A program made the position numbers and the translations under genes. Source: Thalassovita sp. (GTDB taxonomy: Bacteria > Pseudomonadota > Alphaproteobacteria > Rhodobacterales > Rhodobacteraceae). Taken from it: a DNA stretch of 64,000 bases. A model generated the notes under the pieces. That model was given only the letters and a program-made list of their open reading frames with translations, was not told where the DNA came from and ran no database searches. This document shows, piece by piece, positions 17,535-26,256 of this stretch. The stretch is from NCBI GenBank assembly GCA_017792425.1, contig CP051233.1, forward strand, positions 1,832,402-1,896,401, written 5' to 3'. The stretch's first letter is position 1. Every line of letters starts with the position of its first letter.

Positions 17535-19046
17535 TCAGTTGTTGCCGCTGCCGGTGAACCGCGCCGCATCCGCCGCCGCGCGGCGGATGGCGTTCGATTT
17601 GTGCACGGTTTCCATGTACTCCGATTCCGGGTCGCTGTCATAGACCACGCCGCCACCGGCTTGGATGTACAGCTTGCGGTTCTGCACGATCGCGGTGCGC
17701 AGGGCGATACACATGTCCATGTCGCCCCCGGCGCTGAAATAGCCGACGCCACCACCATAGACGCCGCGTTTTTCCGGCTCCAGCTCGTCAATGATTTCCA
17801 TCGCCCGGACCTTGGGGGCGCCGGACACCGTCCCGGCGGGCATACCTGCGAAAAAGGCGCTCAGCGCGTCCTGATCCTCGGCCAGTTCGCCGACGACGTT
17901 GGACACGATATGCATCACGTGGCTGTAGCGTTCTATGATGAATTTCTCGGTCGGGCGAACGGTGCCGATCTTTGCGACGCGGCCCACGTCGTTGCGGCCC
18001 AGGTCCAGCAGCATCAGGTGTTCGGCCAGTTCCTTCTTGTCGGCCAGCAGGTCAGCCTCCAGCGCCTTGTCCTCTTCCGGCGTCGCGCCGCGCGGGCGGG
18101 TGCCAGCGATCGGGCGGATCGTCACCTGCCGGTCAAACACCCGCACCAGGATTTCCGGGCTGGCGCCGATCACCTGGAAACCGCCGAAGTTGAAATAGAA
18201 CATGAAGGGCGACGGGTTGGTCCGGCGCAGGCTGCGATACAGCGCAAACGGCGGCAGCGGGAAATCCTGCGTCCAGCGTTGCGATGGCACCACCTGAAAG
18301 ATATCGCCTGCGCGGATGTATTCCTTGGCCGCCTCGACCGCCGCCTTGTAGCCCTCGCGGGTAAAGTTCGACACCGGCGCGGCGGCCTCGTGCGCCTCGC
18401 CCAGGTCGCGGGTCGCCTGCGGCAGCGCACGTTCCATGTCGCGCAGCGCGTCCATCACCCGTTCGGCTGCCTGGGCATAGGCTGCGCGGGCGGACTGGCC
18501 ATCGCTGACCCAGGCCGGGCTGACCACGGTCACATCGCCCTTGACCCCGTCCAGCACCGCCACGACAGAAGGCCGCAGCATCAGCGCATCGGGCAGGCCC
18601 AGCGGGTCAGGGTTCACATCGGGCAAGCGTTCCACCAGCCGGATCATGTCATAGCCCAGGTAACCGAACAGCCCCGCGCTGGCGCCGGGCAGATCCTCTG
18701 GCAGGTCGATCCGGCTTTCTGCGATCAAGGCGCGCAGGGCGGTCAGCGGATCGGCCTCTTCCTGCACGAAGGCGTCGGGATCGAACCGCGCGCTGCGGTT
18801 CAGCCAGCTTTCGGTGCCGTGGCATTTCCAGATCACGTCCGGCTTCATCCCGATGATCGAATAGCGCCCGCGCACCTCTCCTCCGGTGACGGATTCCAGC
18901 ATGAAGGCGTCCTTTTGCCCGCCCGCCAGTTTCAGCATCATGGACACCGGGGTATCCAGGTCAGCCGCCAGACGGGCATAGACCACCTGGTTCTGGCCCG
19001 CCTCGTAGGCGCGCGCGAAAACTTCGAATGTCGGCGTCAGTTCCAC
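17535..19046 (-). CDS. trpE: Anthranilate synthase component I
   Basis: This 503-aa enzyme converts chorismate to anthranilate with TrpG. Key regions: the tryptophan-feedback segment near LLESVTGG-like LESVTGGEVRGRYSIIG, the chorismate-binding core IAGTRPRG, LLDLGRNDVGRV, and AGTVSGAPKVRAMEII with the PEKRGVYGGGVGY stretch. It starts 11 bp after the PpiD stop on the same strand, so ppiD-trpE look like one transcript. No leader peptide with Trp codons or attenuator fits in that 11-bp gap. Confidence 0.96.
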   Translation of the reverse strand: MELTPTFEVFARAYEAGQNQVVYARLAADLDTPVSMMLKLAGGQKDAFMLESVTGGEVRGRYSIIGMKPDVIWKCHGTESWLNRSARFDPDAFVQEEADPLTALRALIAESRIDLPEDLPGASAGLFGYLGYDMIRLVERLPDVNPDPLGLPDALMLRPSVVAVLDGVKGDVTVVSPAWVSDGQSARAAYAQAAERVMDALRDMERALPQATRDLGEAHEAAAPVSNFTREGYKAAVEAAKEYIRAGDIFQVVPSQRWTQDFPLPPFALYRSLRRTNPSPFMFYFNFGGFQVIGASPEILVRVFDRQVTIRPIAGTRPRGATPEEDKALEADLLADKKELAEHLMLLDLGRNDVGRVAKIGTVRPTEKFIIERYSHVMHIVSNVVGELAEDQDALSAFFAGMPAGTVSGAPKVRAMEIIDELEPEKRGVYGGGVGYFSAGGDMDMCIALRTAIVQNRKLYIQAGGGVVYDSDPESEYMETVHKSNAIRRAAADAARFTGSGNN

Positions 19047-19057
19047 TTGCGCTGTCC

Positions 19058-20899
19058 TTACTGGAAGTTGGCGTGCACCGCGTTCAGGGCAGCCTGGTCG
19101 ATGGTGATGCCGGCGCGGTTCTGAACATCCAGCGCATAGGCGGCATAGATGTCCTGCGCCAGCGATCCGGCGACGTCCTGCACCAGCGCGTCACGGGTGG
19201 CCTTGACGTCGGCATTGTCCATGTCGGGCGGCAGGATGTCGTCCAGCCGCACGATGGTGACGACCTCGGCCCCGGCGATCACGGTCGTGTCGCCGCGCGC
19301 CATGGCGAATACCTGTTGCAGGAAACCCTGCGGCGCGCCGGTGACGAATTCGTTGCGGGTGACGCCGGTTTCCACCTGCGCGGTCAGCCCAAGGGCGGCA
19401 ATGTCGCCCTCGGTCGCCAGTTGGCCGACCATGTCTTGCGCCAGGGCGTTCAGCGCCTTGGTGGTTTCCGCAGCTTGCCACCCGGCGATCACCTCGTCGC
19501 GGACCTCGGCCAGTGGTTTCAGGGCTGGTTCAACGACGCCTTCCAGCCGCAGCGCCGCGATGCCGCCATCGTCCAGGCGGATCACCTGCGGATAGTCGCC
19601 GTCCTGCACCGCCTCTGCGGCGTCACGGAAGGCGGCATAGCCGTTGATCTGGTCCTCGGCGTCGGCGTGCCAGCCGATCTGGTGCAGTTCCATCCCGGCC
19701 TCTGCCACCAGCTCCTCCAGCGTGGCGCCACCAGCCAGCAGGTCATCCACGGTTTCGGCGCGGGTTTCGATCATGCGGCGGGCGGCGTCGGCGGCCAGGT
19801 CGTCACGGATTTCCTGACGGGCGTCGTCCAGGCTGGTTTCCTGCGCGGCCAGGATGCCGTTCACGCGGAACAGTGCCGGGCCCAGGGCGGTCTTGAACGG
19901 GCCGACCACATCGCCGACCGCGGCGTTGAACACCGCGCCGCCAGCGTCGGCCAGGTCTTCCTTGGCCACGTCTCCTAAGTCGATATCCGACAGTTGCAGC
20001 CCGCGATCCGTCACGATGGTTTCAAACGTGGTTTCACCGGTTTCGATGCGCCCCTTCGCGGCCAAGGCGATTTCCTCGTCGGAAAAGGCCAGCCGTTCGA
20101 CCAGCCGGCGTTCGGGACGCATGTAGTCGGCGGCGTTGGCCTCGTACTGGGCGCGGATCTGGTCCTCGGACACTTCGACCGTGTCCAGCAGCATGTCAGG
20201 CGATAGCCAGACATAGGTCAGCGTTTTCATCCGCGGCGTGGTGAAGGCGTCGGTGTTGTCGGCGTGATAGGCGGTCAGCTGTTCCTCGGTCGGGGCGGGC
20301 AGGGGCGTGGTCAGGGCGTCGGCCCCCACGATGGCCCAGGTGAAACTGCGGCGTTCGGCAATATAGCTCATCAGCGTATCGACATAGATATCCGGCATGA
20401 CCGCGCCGGAAATGACCGCCCCCTGCAACAGCCCGCGCGCCGATTCCGCGCGCATCTCGGCCTCGAACTCGGATTCGGTCAGGTTGTTCTGCGACAGGGC
20501 AAAGCGATAGGCCTCGCGGTCGAACTTGCCGTCTGGGCCTTGAAACGCCCCCATTTGCAGGATCTGCCGTTGCAAGTTCTCATCGCCCATCGACAGGCCG
20601 ATCTGCGCGGCCTCGTTGTCCAGTGCGGCTGCCCCGATCAGGCGGCCCAGCACAGAACGGTCCAGCCCGAAGGCCTGCGCCTGCTGAAAGGTGACGCTCT
20701 GGCCGGTCCGGGCCTCCAGCGAGCGGATTTCCTCTTGCAGGGCGCGTCCGTATTCCTGCACCGAGATCTTTTCGTCTCCGGCGGCACCGACGGAACGGAT
20801 GTTCCCCGAAAGGCTGGACACCCCGAAGCCGCCAAGCCCCAGGATCAGCATTGCCATCAGGATCCATACAAGGATTTTCGTCGTACCGCCACGCGCCAT
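19058..20899 (-). CDS. ppiD: PpiD/SurA-type periplasmic folding factor (parvulin-like peptidyl-prolyl isomerase)
   Basis: A 613-aa membrane-anchored chaperone. One N-terminal membrane helix (about 9-30, in KILVWILMAMLILGLGG) is followed by a SurA_N-like helical domain with FDREAYRFALSQNNLTESEF, a central parvulin-like domain around residues 240-380, and a C-terminal helical region. It should help newly exported outer-membrane and periplasmic proteins fold. I take the ATG at 20899 after AAGGGAAG; the frame is open further upstream only inside the aminotransferase gene. Peptidyl-prolyl isomerase activity is inferred. trpE follows after 11 bp. Confidence 0.88.
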   Translation of the reverse strand: MARGGTTKILVWILMAMLILGLGGFGVSSLSGNIRSVGAAGDEKISVQEYGRALQEEIRSLEARTGQSVTFQQAQAFGLDRSVLGRLIGAAALDNEAAQIGLSMGDENLQRQILQMGAFQGPDGKFDREAYRFALSQNNLTESEFEAEMRAESARGLLQGAVISGAVMPDIYVDTLMSYIAERRSFTWAIVGADALTTPLPAPTEEQLTAYHADNTDAFTTPRMKTLTYVWLSPDMLLDTVEVSEDQIRAQYEANAADYMRPERRLVERLAFSDEEIALAAKGRIETGETTFETIVTDRGLQLSDIDLGDVAKEDLADAGGAVFNAAVGDVVGPFKTALGPALFRVNGILAAQETSLDDARQEIRDDLAADAARRMIETRAETVDDLLAGGATLEELVAEAGMELHQIGWHADAEDQINGYAAFRDAAEAVQDGDYPQVIRLDDGGIAALRLEGVVEPALKPLAEVRDEVIAGWQAAETTKALNALAQDMVGQLATEGDIAALGLTAQVETGVTRNEFVTGAPQGFLQQVFAMARGDTTVIAGAEVVTIVRLDDILPPDMDNADVKATRDALVQDVAGSLAQDIYAAYALDVQNRAGITIDQAALNAVHANFQ

Positions 20900-20939
20900 G
20901 TGCTTCCCTTTGCCGGGTTCGTTGAAACTGCGCCAGTGT

Positions 20940-22130
20940 CTACGACGAGACCACCTTGGGGGCAAGGGCCGCAAGCCGGTCAAACAGGGCTGCGATCCCG
21001 CCGCGGTCGATATTGGCATAGGCGATGCGCAACTGGCGTTCCCCGGCCGGGTCATCGGCAGGCATGAACATGGTGCCGGGCAGGGCCAGCACGGCGGCGT
21101 CCTGTACCATGTCCTGCGCCAGTTGCAGCGACGACCGGCGGAACGGGTGCTGCACATAGGCGAAATAGGCGCCGACCCCCAGCAATTCCCAACCCTTGTC
21201 CGCCAGCCGGGGGAAGCCTTCCTCGATCGCGGCTCGGCGGTCCAGGATTTCCGCCCGCTCGCCCGCCAGCCATTGCGACAGGTTCCGCATCCCCCAAAGC
21301 GCCGCGTGCTGGGCCAGTTGGTTGGGACAGATGGTGACGGTATCAAGGAATTTCTCGACCTCGGCCAACCGTGCCGGACTGGTGACCAGCGCCCCCACCC
21401 GGTGCCCGGTCAGCCGGTAGGCCTTGGAAAAGGAATACAGCTGGATCACCGTGTCGGACCAATCGGGATCAGTGAACAGGTCATGCGGCGCGCCCGGCTG
21501 GCTGTGAAAATCGCGATAGGTCTCGTCCACGATCAGCGCAATCCCGGCCTCGCGCGCGACATCGCGGAAGGCGGCGATCAGTTCGGGCGGGTATTCCACT
21601 CCGCCAGGGTTGTTCGGTGTGACAAGGACAATGGCGCGGGTCCGGTCCGACAGCAGTGCCCGGGCCACGTCGGGATCGGGCAGCAGCCCCTGGCCCGAAG
21701 GCAGCGAAACGGCCCGGACCCCGGTCATGTCCAGCCACATTTTATGGTTGAAATACCATGGGGTTGGCAGGATGACTTCATCCCCTTCGCCGGTCAGGGT
21801 CATCAATGCCGCGCAGAAGGCCTGATTGCAGCCAGAGGTGATGCAGACGTTTTCCGCGCCGATGCGCCCACCATAGGCTGTGCTGAACTGTTGCGCGACT
21901 TCGGCTCGCAATTCGGGCAGACCCAGCACCGGTCCGTAAAGATGCGCCGAGGGCAGGGTCAATGCGGTGTCGGCGATGGCCTGGCGCAGGGCTTCGGGCG
22001 GCGGCTCTACCGGTGCGGCCTGGCTGACGTTGATCAACGGTTTGTCAGGGGAAAAACGGGCCTCCGCGATCCAGCGCCGCGCCTCCATCACCGGGGGCGG
22101 GAAAGTCAGGGCGGTGCGGGGGGTGTTCAT
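20940..22130 (-). CDS. Class I/II pyridoxal-phosphate aminotransferase
   Basis: This 396-aa fold-type I PLP enzyme starts at ATG 22130 behind GGAGT. Family features: NVSQAAPVEPPPEAL at the N-terminus, YGPVLGLPELRAEVA, the ring-stacking PTPWYFNHKMW, TPNNPGG (substrate carboxylate region), VDETYRDF, and YSFSKAYRLTGHRVG carrying the PLP-binding lysine. It most resembles aspartate/aromatic-type aminotransferases; the exact amino acid cannot be told from sequence. It precedes ppiD by 40 bp. A role in amino-acid metabolism near trpE is plausible but unproven. Confidence 0.85.
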   Translation of the reverse strand: MNTPRTALTFPPPVMEARRWIAEARFSPDKPLINVSQAAPVEPPPEALRQAIADTALTLPSAHLYGPVLGLPELRAEVAQQFSTAYGGRIGAENVCITSGCNQAFCAALMTLTGEGDEVILPTPWYFNHKMWLDMTGVRAVSLPSGQGLLPDPDVARALLSDRTRAIVLVTPNNPGGVEYPPELIAAFRDVAREAGIALIVDETYRDFHSQPGAPHDLFTDPDWSDTVIQLYSFSKAYRLTGHRVGALVTSPARLAEVEKFLDTVTICPNQLAQHAALWGMRNLSQWLAGERAEILDRRAAIEEGFPRLADKGWELLGVGAYFAYVQHPFRRSSLQLAQDMVQDAAVLALPGTMFMPADDPAGERQLRIAYANIDRGGIAALFDRLAALAPKVVSS

Positions 22131-22157
22131 GGTCAACTCCTGGTGCGGGCGGATGGG

Positions 22158-22245
22158 GCGGATGCCTCCGGCGGGAGTATTTAGAGCAAGATGAAAGGCG
22201 CGGCGCAATCGCTTTCATCTTGCCTGAAATACTCCCCGCGGAGCG
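22158..22245. repeat. Large inverted repeat, REP-like intergenic element
   Basis: The left arm (22158-22197, ...CCTCCGGCGGGAGTATTT...GCAAGATGAAAG) pairs with the right arm (22211-22245, CTTTCATCTTGCC...AAATACTCCCCGCGGAGCG) over about 33 positions with some six mismatches and a 13-nt loop. It fills the gap between gpt and the aminotransferase. A half copy occurs at 17397-17422. Likely a dispersed palindromic repeat; it may also act as a bidirectional transcription stop. Confidence 0.7.
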
Positions 22246-22271
22246 TCCTGCCCGCGCAAGGTGCGCAGGGG

Positions 22272-22775
22272 TCAGTCGGTGCCGCGATAGGGTTCAACGT
22301 ACTGCAGCGCCATGTCCCAGGGGAAGAAGATCCAGGTGTCCTGACTGACCTCGGTGATATAGGTGTCCACCTGCGGGCGGCCCTTCGGCTTGGCGTAGAC
22401 GGTGGCGAAATGCGCCTTGGGGTACATTTCCCGCACCAGTTCCAGCGTCTTGCCGCTGTCCACCAGGTCGTCGATGACCAGAATGCCGGTGCCATCGCCC
22501 ATCAGCGCGGCATCGGGGGCTTTCAGCACCTGTGCGGACATCTGGGCCTGATGGTTGTAGGATTTCACACTGATGGTGTCGATAGTGCGCACGTCCAGTT
22601 CGCGGGCGATGATCATGGCCGGGGCCATGCCGCCCCGCGTGATTGCGACGATGGCGCGCCACGCGCCGTCATCCGGGCCCTGCCCATCCAGCCGCCATGC
22701 CAGCGCGCGGCTGTCGCGGTGGATCTGGTCCCAACTGATGTGAAAGCCTTTTTCGTGGGGCAGGCGGTCGGTCAT
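22272..22775 (-). CDS. gpt: Xanthine-guanine phosphoribosyltransferase
   Basis: A 167-aa type I phosphoribosyltransferase for purine salvage: it makes XMP or GMP from the base and PRPP. The PRPP loop is in ILVIDDLVDSGKTLELVREMY (about 95-115), and the pyrophosphate-binding TRGGMAPA precedes it. The C-terminal FFPWDMALQY is typical of Gpt. Start at ATG 22775 behind AAAGGAGA. Its length (E. coli Gpt has 152) is slightly long at the N-terminus. Confidence 0.93.
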   Translation of the reverse strand: MTDRLPHEKGFHISWDQIHRDSRALAWRLDGQGPDDGAWRAIVAITRGGMAPAMIIARELDVRTIDTISVKSYNHQAQMSAQVLKAPDAALMGDGTGILVIDDLVDSGKTLELVREMYPKAHFATVYAKPKGRPQVDTYITEVSQDTWIFFPWDMALQYVEPYRGTD

Positions 22776-22795
22776 GCTGAGTCTCCTTTCTTGGA

Positions 22796-23410
22796 TCACC
22801 CGATGGCGATCTTCAGGCCGAAAAGTGCGATCACCCCGCCGAAAAGGCGGTCAATCCAGGTTTTCAGCCGGATATACCCGCTGCGGGCGCGGGGCAAGGA
22901 AAAGGCGCGGGCGACGAACAGGTACCACAGGGTTTCGTTAAGGCAGACCGTCGCAACGATCAGGGCCAGCCACGGCAGCGACGTGCCCGCCGGAACCAGC
23001 CCGGCAAAGACTGCGCCATAGAAAACCGCCGGTTTCGGATTGGTGGCGAATGTCAGAAAGCCAAGGCGCAACGCCGCGCCAAAGCTGATCGGCGGGGCGT
23101 CGCCCCGATTCAGGGGTAGCGGCGCAGCGGCGTGCCGCCACATCTGCCAGCCGATCCACAAAAGGAAGGCCGCGCCCACCAGTTTCAGCGCTATGAACAG
23201 GCCGGGCACCAATTGGAACAGCAGCGCCAGCCCGCCAAGCGCCGCCGCTGCCCACAGGGCAGCCCCGAGCCCGAAGCCGATGGCCAGCCCCGTCGCCGGG
23301 CGGAACCCGTCGGACGCCGCCACCCGGACGGCCACCACGAAAGAGGGGCCGGGGCTCATCGCCGCCGCAAGGTGGATGGCGATGATGGACAGGAAGGCGG
23401 CCAGCGTCAC
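22796..23410 (-). CDS. LysE/RhtB family amino-acid exporter
   Basis: A 204-aa inner-membrane protein with about six hydrophobic segments. The family signature at the N-terminus, IHLAAAMSPGPSFVVAV (about 11-27), and the central NPKPAVFYGAVFAG motif are clear. Members export amino acids or homoserine-lactone-like compounds; the substrate is unknown here. The start is GTG at 23410, eight bases after the fabI stop, so it is probably cotranscribed with fabI. The frame is open further upstream, but only inside fabI. Confidence 0.9.
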   Translation of the reverse strand: MTLAAFLSIIAIHLAAAMSPGPSFVVAVRVAASDGFRPATGLAIGFGLGAALWAAAALGGLALLFQLVPGLFIALKLVGAAFLLWIGWQMWRHAAAPLPLNRGDAPPISFGAALRLGFLTFATNPKPAVFYGAVFAGLVPAGTSLPWLALIVATVCLNETLWYLFVARAFSLPRARSGYIRLKTWIDRLFGGVIALFGLKIAIG

Positions 23411-23418
23411 GCGGGGCC

Positions 23419-24237
23419 TTACTTGCGGCCGGTGACGGCGTCGATGTCGGGGGCGTCCACGGCCTTCATGCCGACCACATGATAGCCCGCGTCCACGTGC
23501 AGGTTTTCCCCTGTCACGCCGCTGCCCAGATCGGACAGCAGGTACAGCGCCGATTTGCCCACGTCGTCGATGGTCACATTGCGGCGCAGGGGCGAGTTCA
23601 GCTCGTTCCACTTCAGGATATAGCGGAAATCGCCGATGCCACTGGCAGCCAGGGTTTTGATCGGGCCGGCGCTGATCGCGTTGACGCGGATGCCGTCCTT
23701 GCCCAGATCCTCTGCCAGGTATTTAACCGATGCCTCCAGCGCAGCCTTGGCGACGCCCATGACATTGTAATGCGGCATCACCTGCTCGGCGCCGTAATAG
23801 GTCAGCGTCAGGGCGCTGCCGCCGTCGCGCATCAGCTTTTCGGCGCGCTGCATCACAGCGGTAAAGCTGTAGCAGCTGATATCCATCGTCATCAGGAAGT
23901 TGTCGCGGCTGGTATCCACGTAGCGGCCGCGCAGTTCGTTCTTGTCGGAAAACCCGATGGCGTGAACGATGAAATCCAGCTTGCCCCATTTCGCCTCGAT
24001 CTCGGCAAAGGCGGCGTCGATCGAGGCCATGTCGGACACGTCGCAATCAATCAGCGTGTCGACGCCCAGCGTTTCGGCCAAGGGGGCAACGCGTTTGCGG
24101 AAGGCGTCGCCCATATAGGTAAAGGCCATTTCGGCGCCCGCGTCGGCGCAGGCCTTGGCGATACCCCAGGCAATCGACTTGTCGTTGGCAAGCCCCATGA
24201 TCAGCCCACGTTTGCCGGCCATCAGTTGATTTGACAT
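23419..24237 (-). CDS. fabI: Enoyl-[acyl-carrier-protein] reductase FabI
   Basis: A 272-aa short-chain dehydrogenase fold enzyme that reduces the enoyl-ACP double bond with NADH, the last step of each fatty-acid elongation cycle and the target of triclosan. The nucleotide-binding GLANDKSIAWGIAK (about 15-28) is the FabI variant of the Rossmann glycine motif. The catalytic Tyr147/Tyr157 and Lys164 lie in TYYGAEQVMPHYNVMGVAK. Divergent from pdxH across a 138-bp gap that should hold both promoters. Confidence 0.97.
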   Translation of the reverse strand: MSNQLMAGKRGLIMGLANDKSIAWGIAKACADAGAEMAFTYMGDAFRKRVAPLAETLGVDTLIDCDVSDMASIDAAFAEIEAKWGKLDFIVHAIGFSDKNELRGRYVDTSRDNFLMTMDISCYSFTAVMQRAEKLMRDGGSALTLTYYGAEQVMPHYNVMGVAKAALEASVKYLAEDLGKDGIRVNAISAGPIKTLAASGIGDFRYILKWNELNSPLRRNVTIDDVGKSALYLLSDLGSGVTGENLHVDAGYHVVGMKAVDAPDIDAVTGRK

Positions 24238-24375
24238 ATCGCATTTCCCGCGCTGCTAAATTGGTTGAAAATGCTTTAGGGGATTGGGACTGTAGCTTCA
24301 AGGGTGCGCTTGACCCGACGTACGGCATGGGCATGGTGCGGGCAGGGGCCTAAACAGCAAACGGGGCAGGATGGA

Positions 24376-24981
24376 ATGACTGACAGAACCGGAATTTTCG
24401 CGGGCGACGATCCGTTTGCGATCGCGCGTGCCTGGCTGGCCGAGGCCGGGAAAACCGAACTGAACGATCCCAACGCGATGGCGCTGTCCACGGTGGATGC
24501 GGACGGGATGCCCAATGCCCGCATGGTCCTGCTGAAGGAAATCGAGGACGACGCCTTTGTTTTCTACACGAACTATGAAAGCGCCAAGGCGCAAGAGATT
24601 ACCGCTGCCGGAAAAGCCGCATTCGTGATACACTGGAAGTCGTTGCGGCGGCAGATCCGGGTGCGTGGGACGGTGACGAGGGAAGAGGGCCCGCAGGCGG
24701 ATGCCTATTACAAATCCCGGTCGCTCAAAAGCCGTCTGGGCGCTTGGGCGTCAAAGCAGTCGCAGCCGCTGAGCTCGCGCACAGCCCTGATGGCCGAGGT
24801 GGCCCGGGTCACCGCGCAGCACGGAACGAACCCCGCCCGGCCGCCTTTCTGGGGTGGTTACAGAATCGCGCCGGTCGAGATTGAATTTTGGGCAGATGGC
24901 GCTTTTCGTCTGCATGACAGGTTCGTATGGCGCCGCGTAAGTCCGGGATATGACTGGAAAGTTGCGCGGCTCAACCCCTGA
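24376..24981 (+). CDS. pdxH: Pyridoxamine 5'-phosphate oxidase
   Basis: A 201-aa FMN flavoprotein that oxidises pyridoxine or pyridoxamine phosphate to PLP. The split-barrel FMN-binding motifs are visible: ALSTVDADGMPNARMVLLKEI (about 36-56), FYTNYESAKAQEI, VIHWKSLRRQIRVRG and, near the C-terminus, PPFWGGYRIAPVEIEFW and HDRFVWRR. Length fits the bacterial enzyme. The ATG at 24376 is chosen by homology length; an in-frame start at 24304 would add unlike residues. Confidence 0.96.
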   Translation: MTDRTGIFAGDDPFAIARAWLAEAGKTELNDPNAMALSTVDADGMPNARMVLLKEIEDDAFVFYTNYESAKAQEITAAGKAAFVIHWKSLRRQIRVRGTVTREEGPQADAYYKSRSLKSRLGAWASKQSQPLSSRTALMAEVARVTAQHGTNPARPPFWGGYRIAPVEIEFWADGAFRLHDRFVWRRVSPGYDWKVARLNP

Positions 24982-25082
24982 CACTCGCGTAGCGTGAAAT
25001 GCAAGCGTTTGAAAAAAACTGTACTTTTGGCTTGCAGCTTCGGGTCCAATCGTATCATCTTCTGGTCGGGGATGAAGTTCAG

Positions 25083-25637
25083 GTGGGTACCAAAGCTGTG
25101 ACGACAGAAACAGATGGCATCCGCAGGGTAAACGGACACGTTAAATGGTTTGACCCGGTCAAAGGGTTTGGGTTTGTGGTCGCTGAAAATGGCGGACCGG
25201 ATATTCTGCTGCATGCTAACGTGTTGCGCAATTTCGGGCAAAGCTCGATTGCCGACGGCGCATATATAGAGATTTCCGTTCAGGAAACCGGGCGGGGCGT
25301 TCAGGCCACCGAAGTCTACCGGATCGAACCGCCCAAGGCGGCGGATGGATCGGTGTTGGCCGATTTCGAAGAGATCGACCCGGAGGTGATCCGTAACGCG
25401 CCGCTGGAACCGGCGCGGGTCAAGTGGTTCGACAAGGCCAAAGGGTTCGGTTTTGCCAATGTGTTTGGCCGGCCCGAGGACGTGTTCGTGCACATCGAGG
25501 TGTTGCGGCGGTCCGGTCTGGCGGATCTGCAGCCGGGCGAAGCGGTGGGCCTGCGGGTGATTGCTGGCAAGCGCGGGCAGATGGCGACGGAAATCCTGGC
25601 TTGGGAAGCGGCGCTGAAACCGAAGGCCGACGCCTGA
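25083..25637 (+). CDS. Double cold-shock-domain protein
   Basis: A protein of about 184 aa with two cold-shock domains. The first is in VKWFDPVKGFGFVVAENGGPDILLHANVL (about 20-48) and the second in VKWFDKAKGFGFANVFGRPEDVFVHIEVL (about 114-142); both keep RNP1 (KGFGF) and RNP2-like (DVFVH / DILLH) nucleic-acid binding faces. Alphaproteobacteria commonly carry such tandem CSD proteins, which bind single-stranded RNA or DNA. The start is uncertain: GTG at 25083 (after GGGGA) or GTG at 25098 (after AGGTGGG). The next gene overlaps its stop as TGATG. Confidence 0.87.
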   Translation: MGTKAVTTETDGIRRVNGHVKWFDPVKGFGFVVAENGGPDILLHANVLRNFGQSSIADGAYIEISVQETGRGVQATEVYRIEPPKAADGSVLADFEEIDPEVIRNAPLEPARVKWFDKAKGFGFANVFGRPEDVFVHIEVLRRSGLADLQPGEAVGLRVIAGKRGQMATEILAWEAALKPKADA

Positions 25638-26110
25638 TGCGGCGGCGGTGGGTCGGGCTGGCGGCTGCGCTGCTCTGGCTTGCCCCGCTGGCGGCCCAGG
25701 CCGGTGGCTGCCGTGCCGACACCGTATTTCTTCGGGGCGATTGGGGCCAGGCGCGGTTCAGCGTTGAACTGGCTGACGATGCCGATGAACGTGCACGTGG
25801 CCTGATGTATCGCGAACATCTGGCGACCAGCGCGGGGATGCTGTTCGTCTACCCGCGCCCGCAGCGTGTGTCGTTCTGGATGCGCAATACGCTGATCCCG
25901 CTGGATATGATTTTTCTGGATGACAGGGGCACTGTGCGCCGGGTGCATGAAAACGCCGTGCCGGGGGATGAAACGCCCATTCACGGCGGCGACGATATCC
26001 GTTTTGTGCTAGAGGTAAACGGCGGTATGGCGCGCAAACTGGGCCTGACGCCGGGCAGCGTCATGCGCCATCCGTCGGTCCGCTCGGGCCTGGCTGCGTG
26101 GCCTTGCTGA
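25637..26110 (+). CDS. DUF192 family secreted protein
   Basis: A 157-aa protein. A signal peptide (about 1-24, ending AAQAGG) is followed by a DUF192 domain with its typical segments ERARGLMYREHLATSAGMLFVY and SFWMRNTLIPLDMIFLD, and the C-terminal VNGGMARKLGLTPGSV. The molecular function of DUF192 is unknown. Its start overlaps the stop of the cold-shock gene (TGATG), so the pair is cotranscribed, an arrangement I recall as common in this group. Confidence 0.88.
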   Translation: MRRRWVGLAAALLWLAPLAAQAGGCRADTVFLRGDWGQARFSVELADDADERARGLMYREHLATSAGMLFVYPRPQRVSFWMRNTLIPLDMIFLDDRGTVRRVHENAVPGDETPIHGGDDIRFVLEVNGGMARKLGLTPGSVMRHPSVRSGLAAWPC

Positions 26111-26179
26111 CACCGGATGACCACCACGCCGTTTTTCGCTTTTCAATCCCGCAACGGGCAGGTATGTCGGGCCACGGTC

Positions 26180-26256
26180 CGGGGCGTAGCGCAGTCTGGT
26201 AGCGCACCTGTTTTGGGTACAGGGGGTCGTGAGTTCGAATCTCGCCGCCCCGACCA
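26180..26256 (+). tRNA. tRNA-Pro (anticodon TGG)
   Basis: The cloverleaf is complete: acceptor CGGGGCG/CGCCCCG, D-arm with AGTCTGGTAG, anticodon loop TTTTGGG giving TGG, T-arm GTGAG-TTCGAAT-CTCGC, discriminator A and an encoded CCA end. No integrase or att-like duplication lies next to it. Confidence 0.97.

Noticed and set aside
19047..19057. Trp leader peptide/attenuator before trpE
   Set aside because: Only 11 bp separate ppiD and trpE; no leader can fit.
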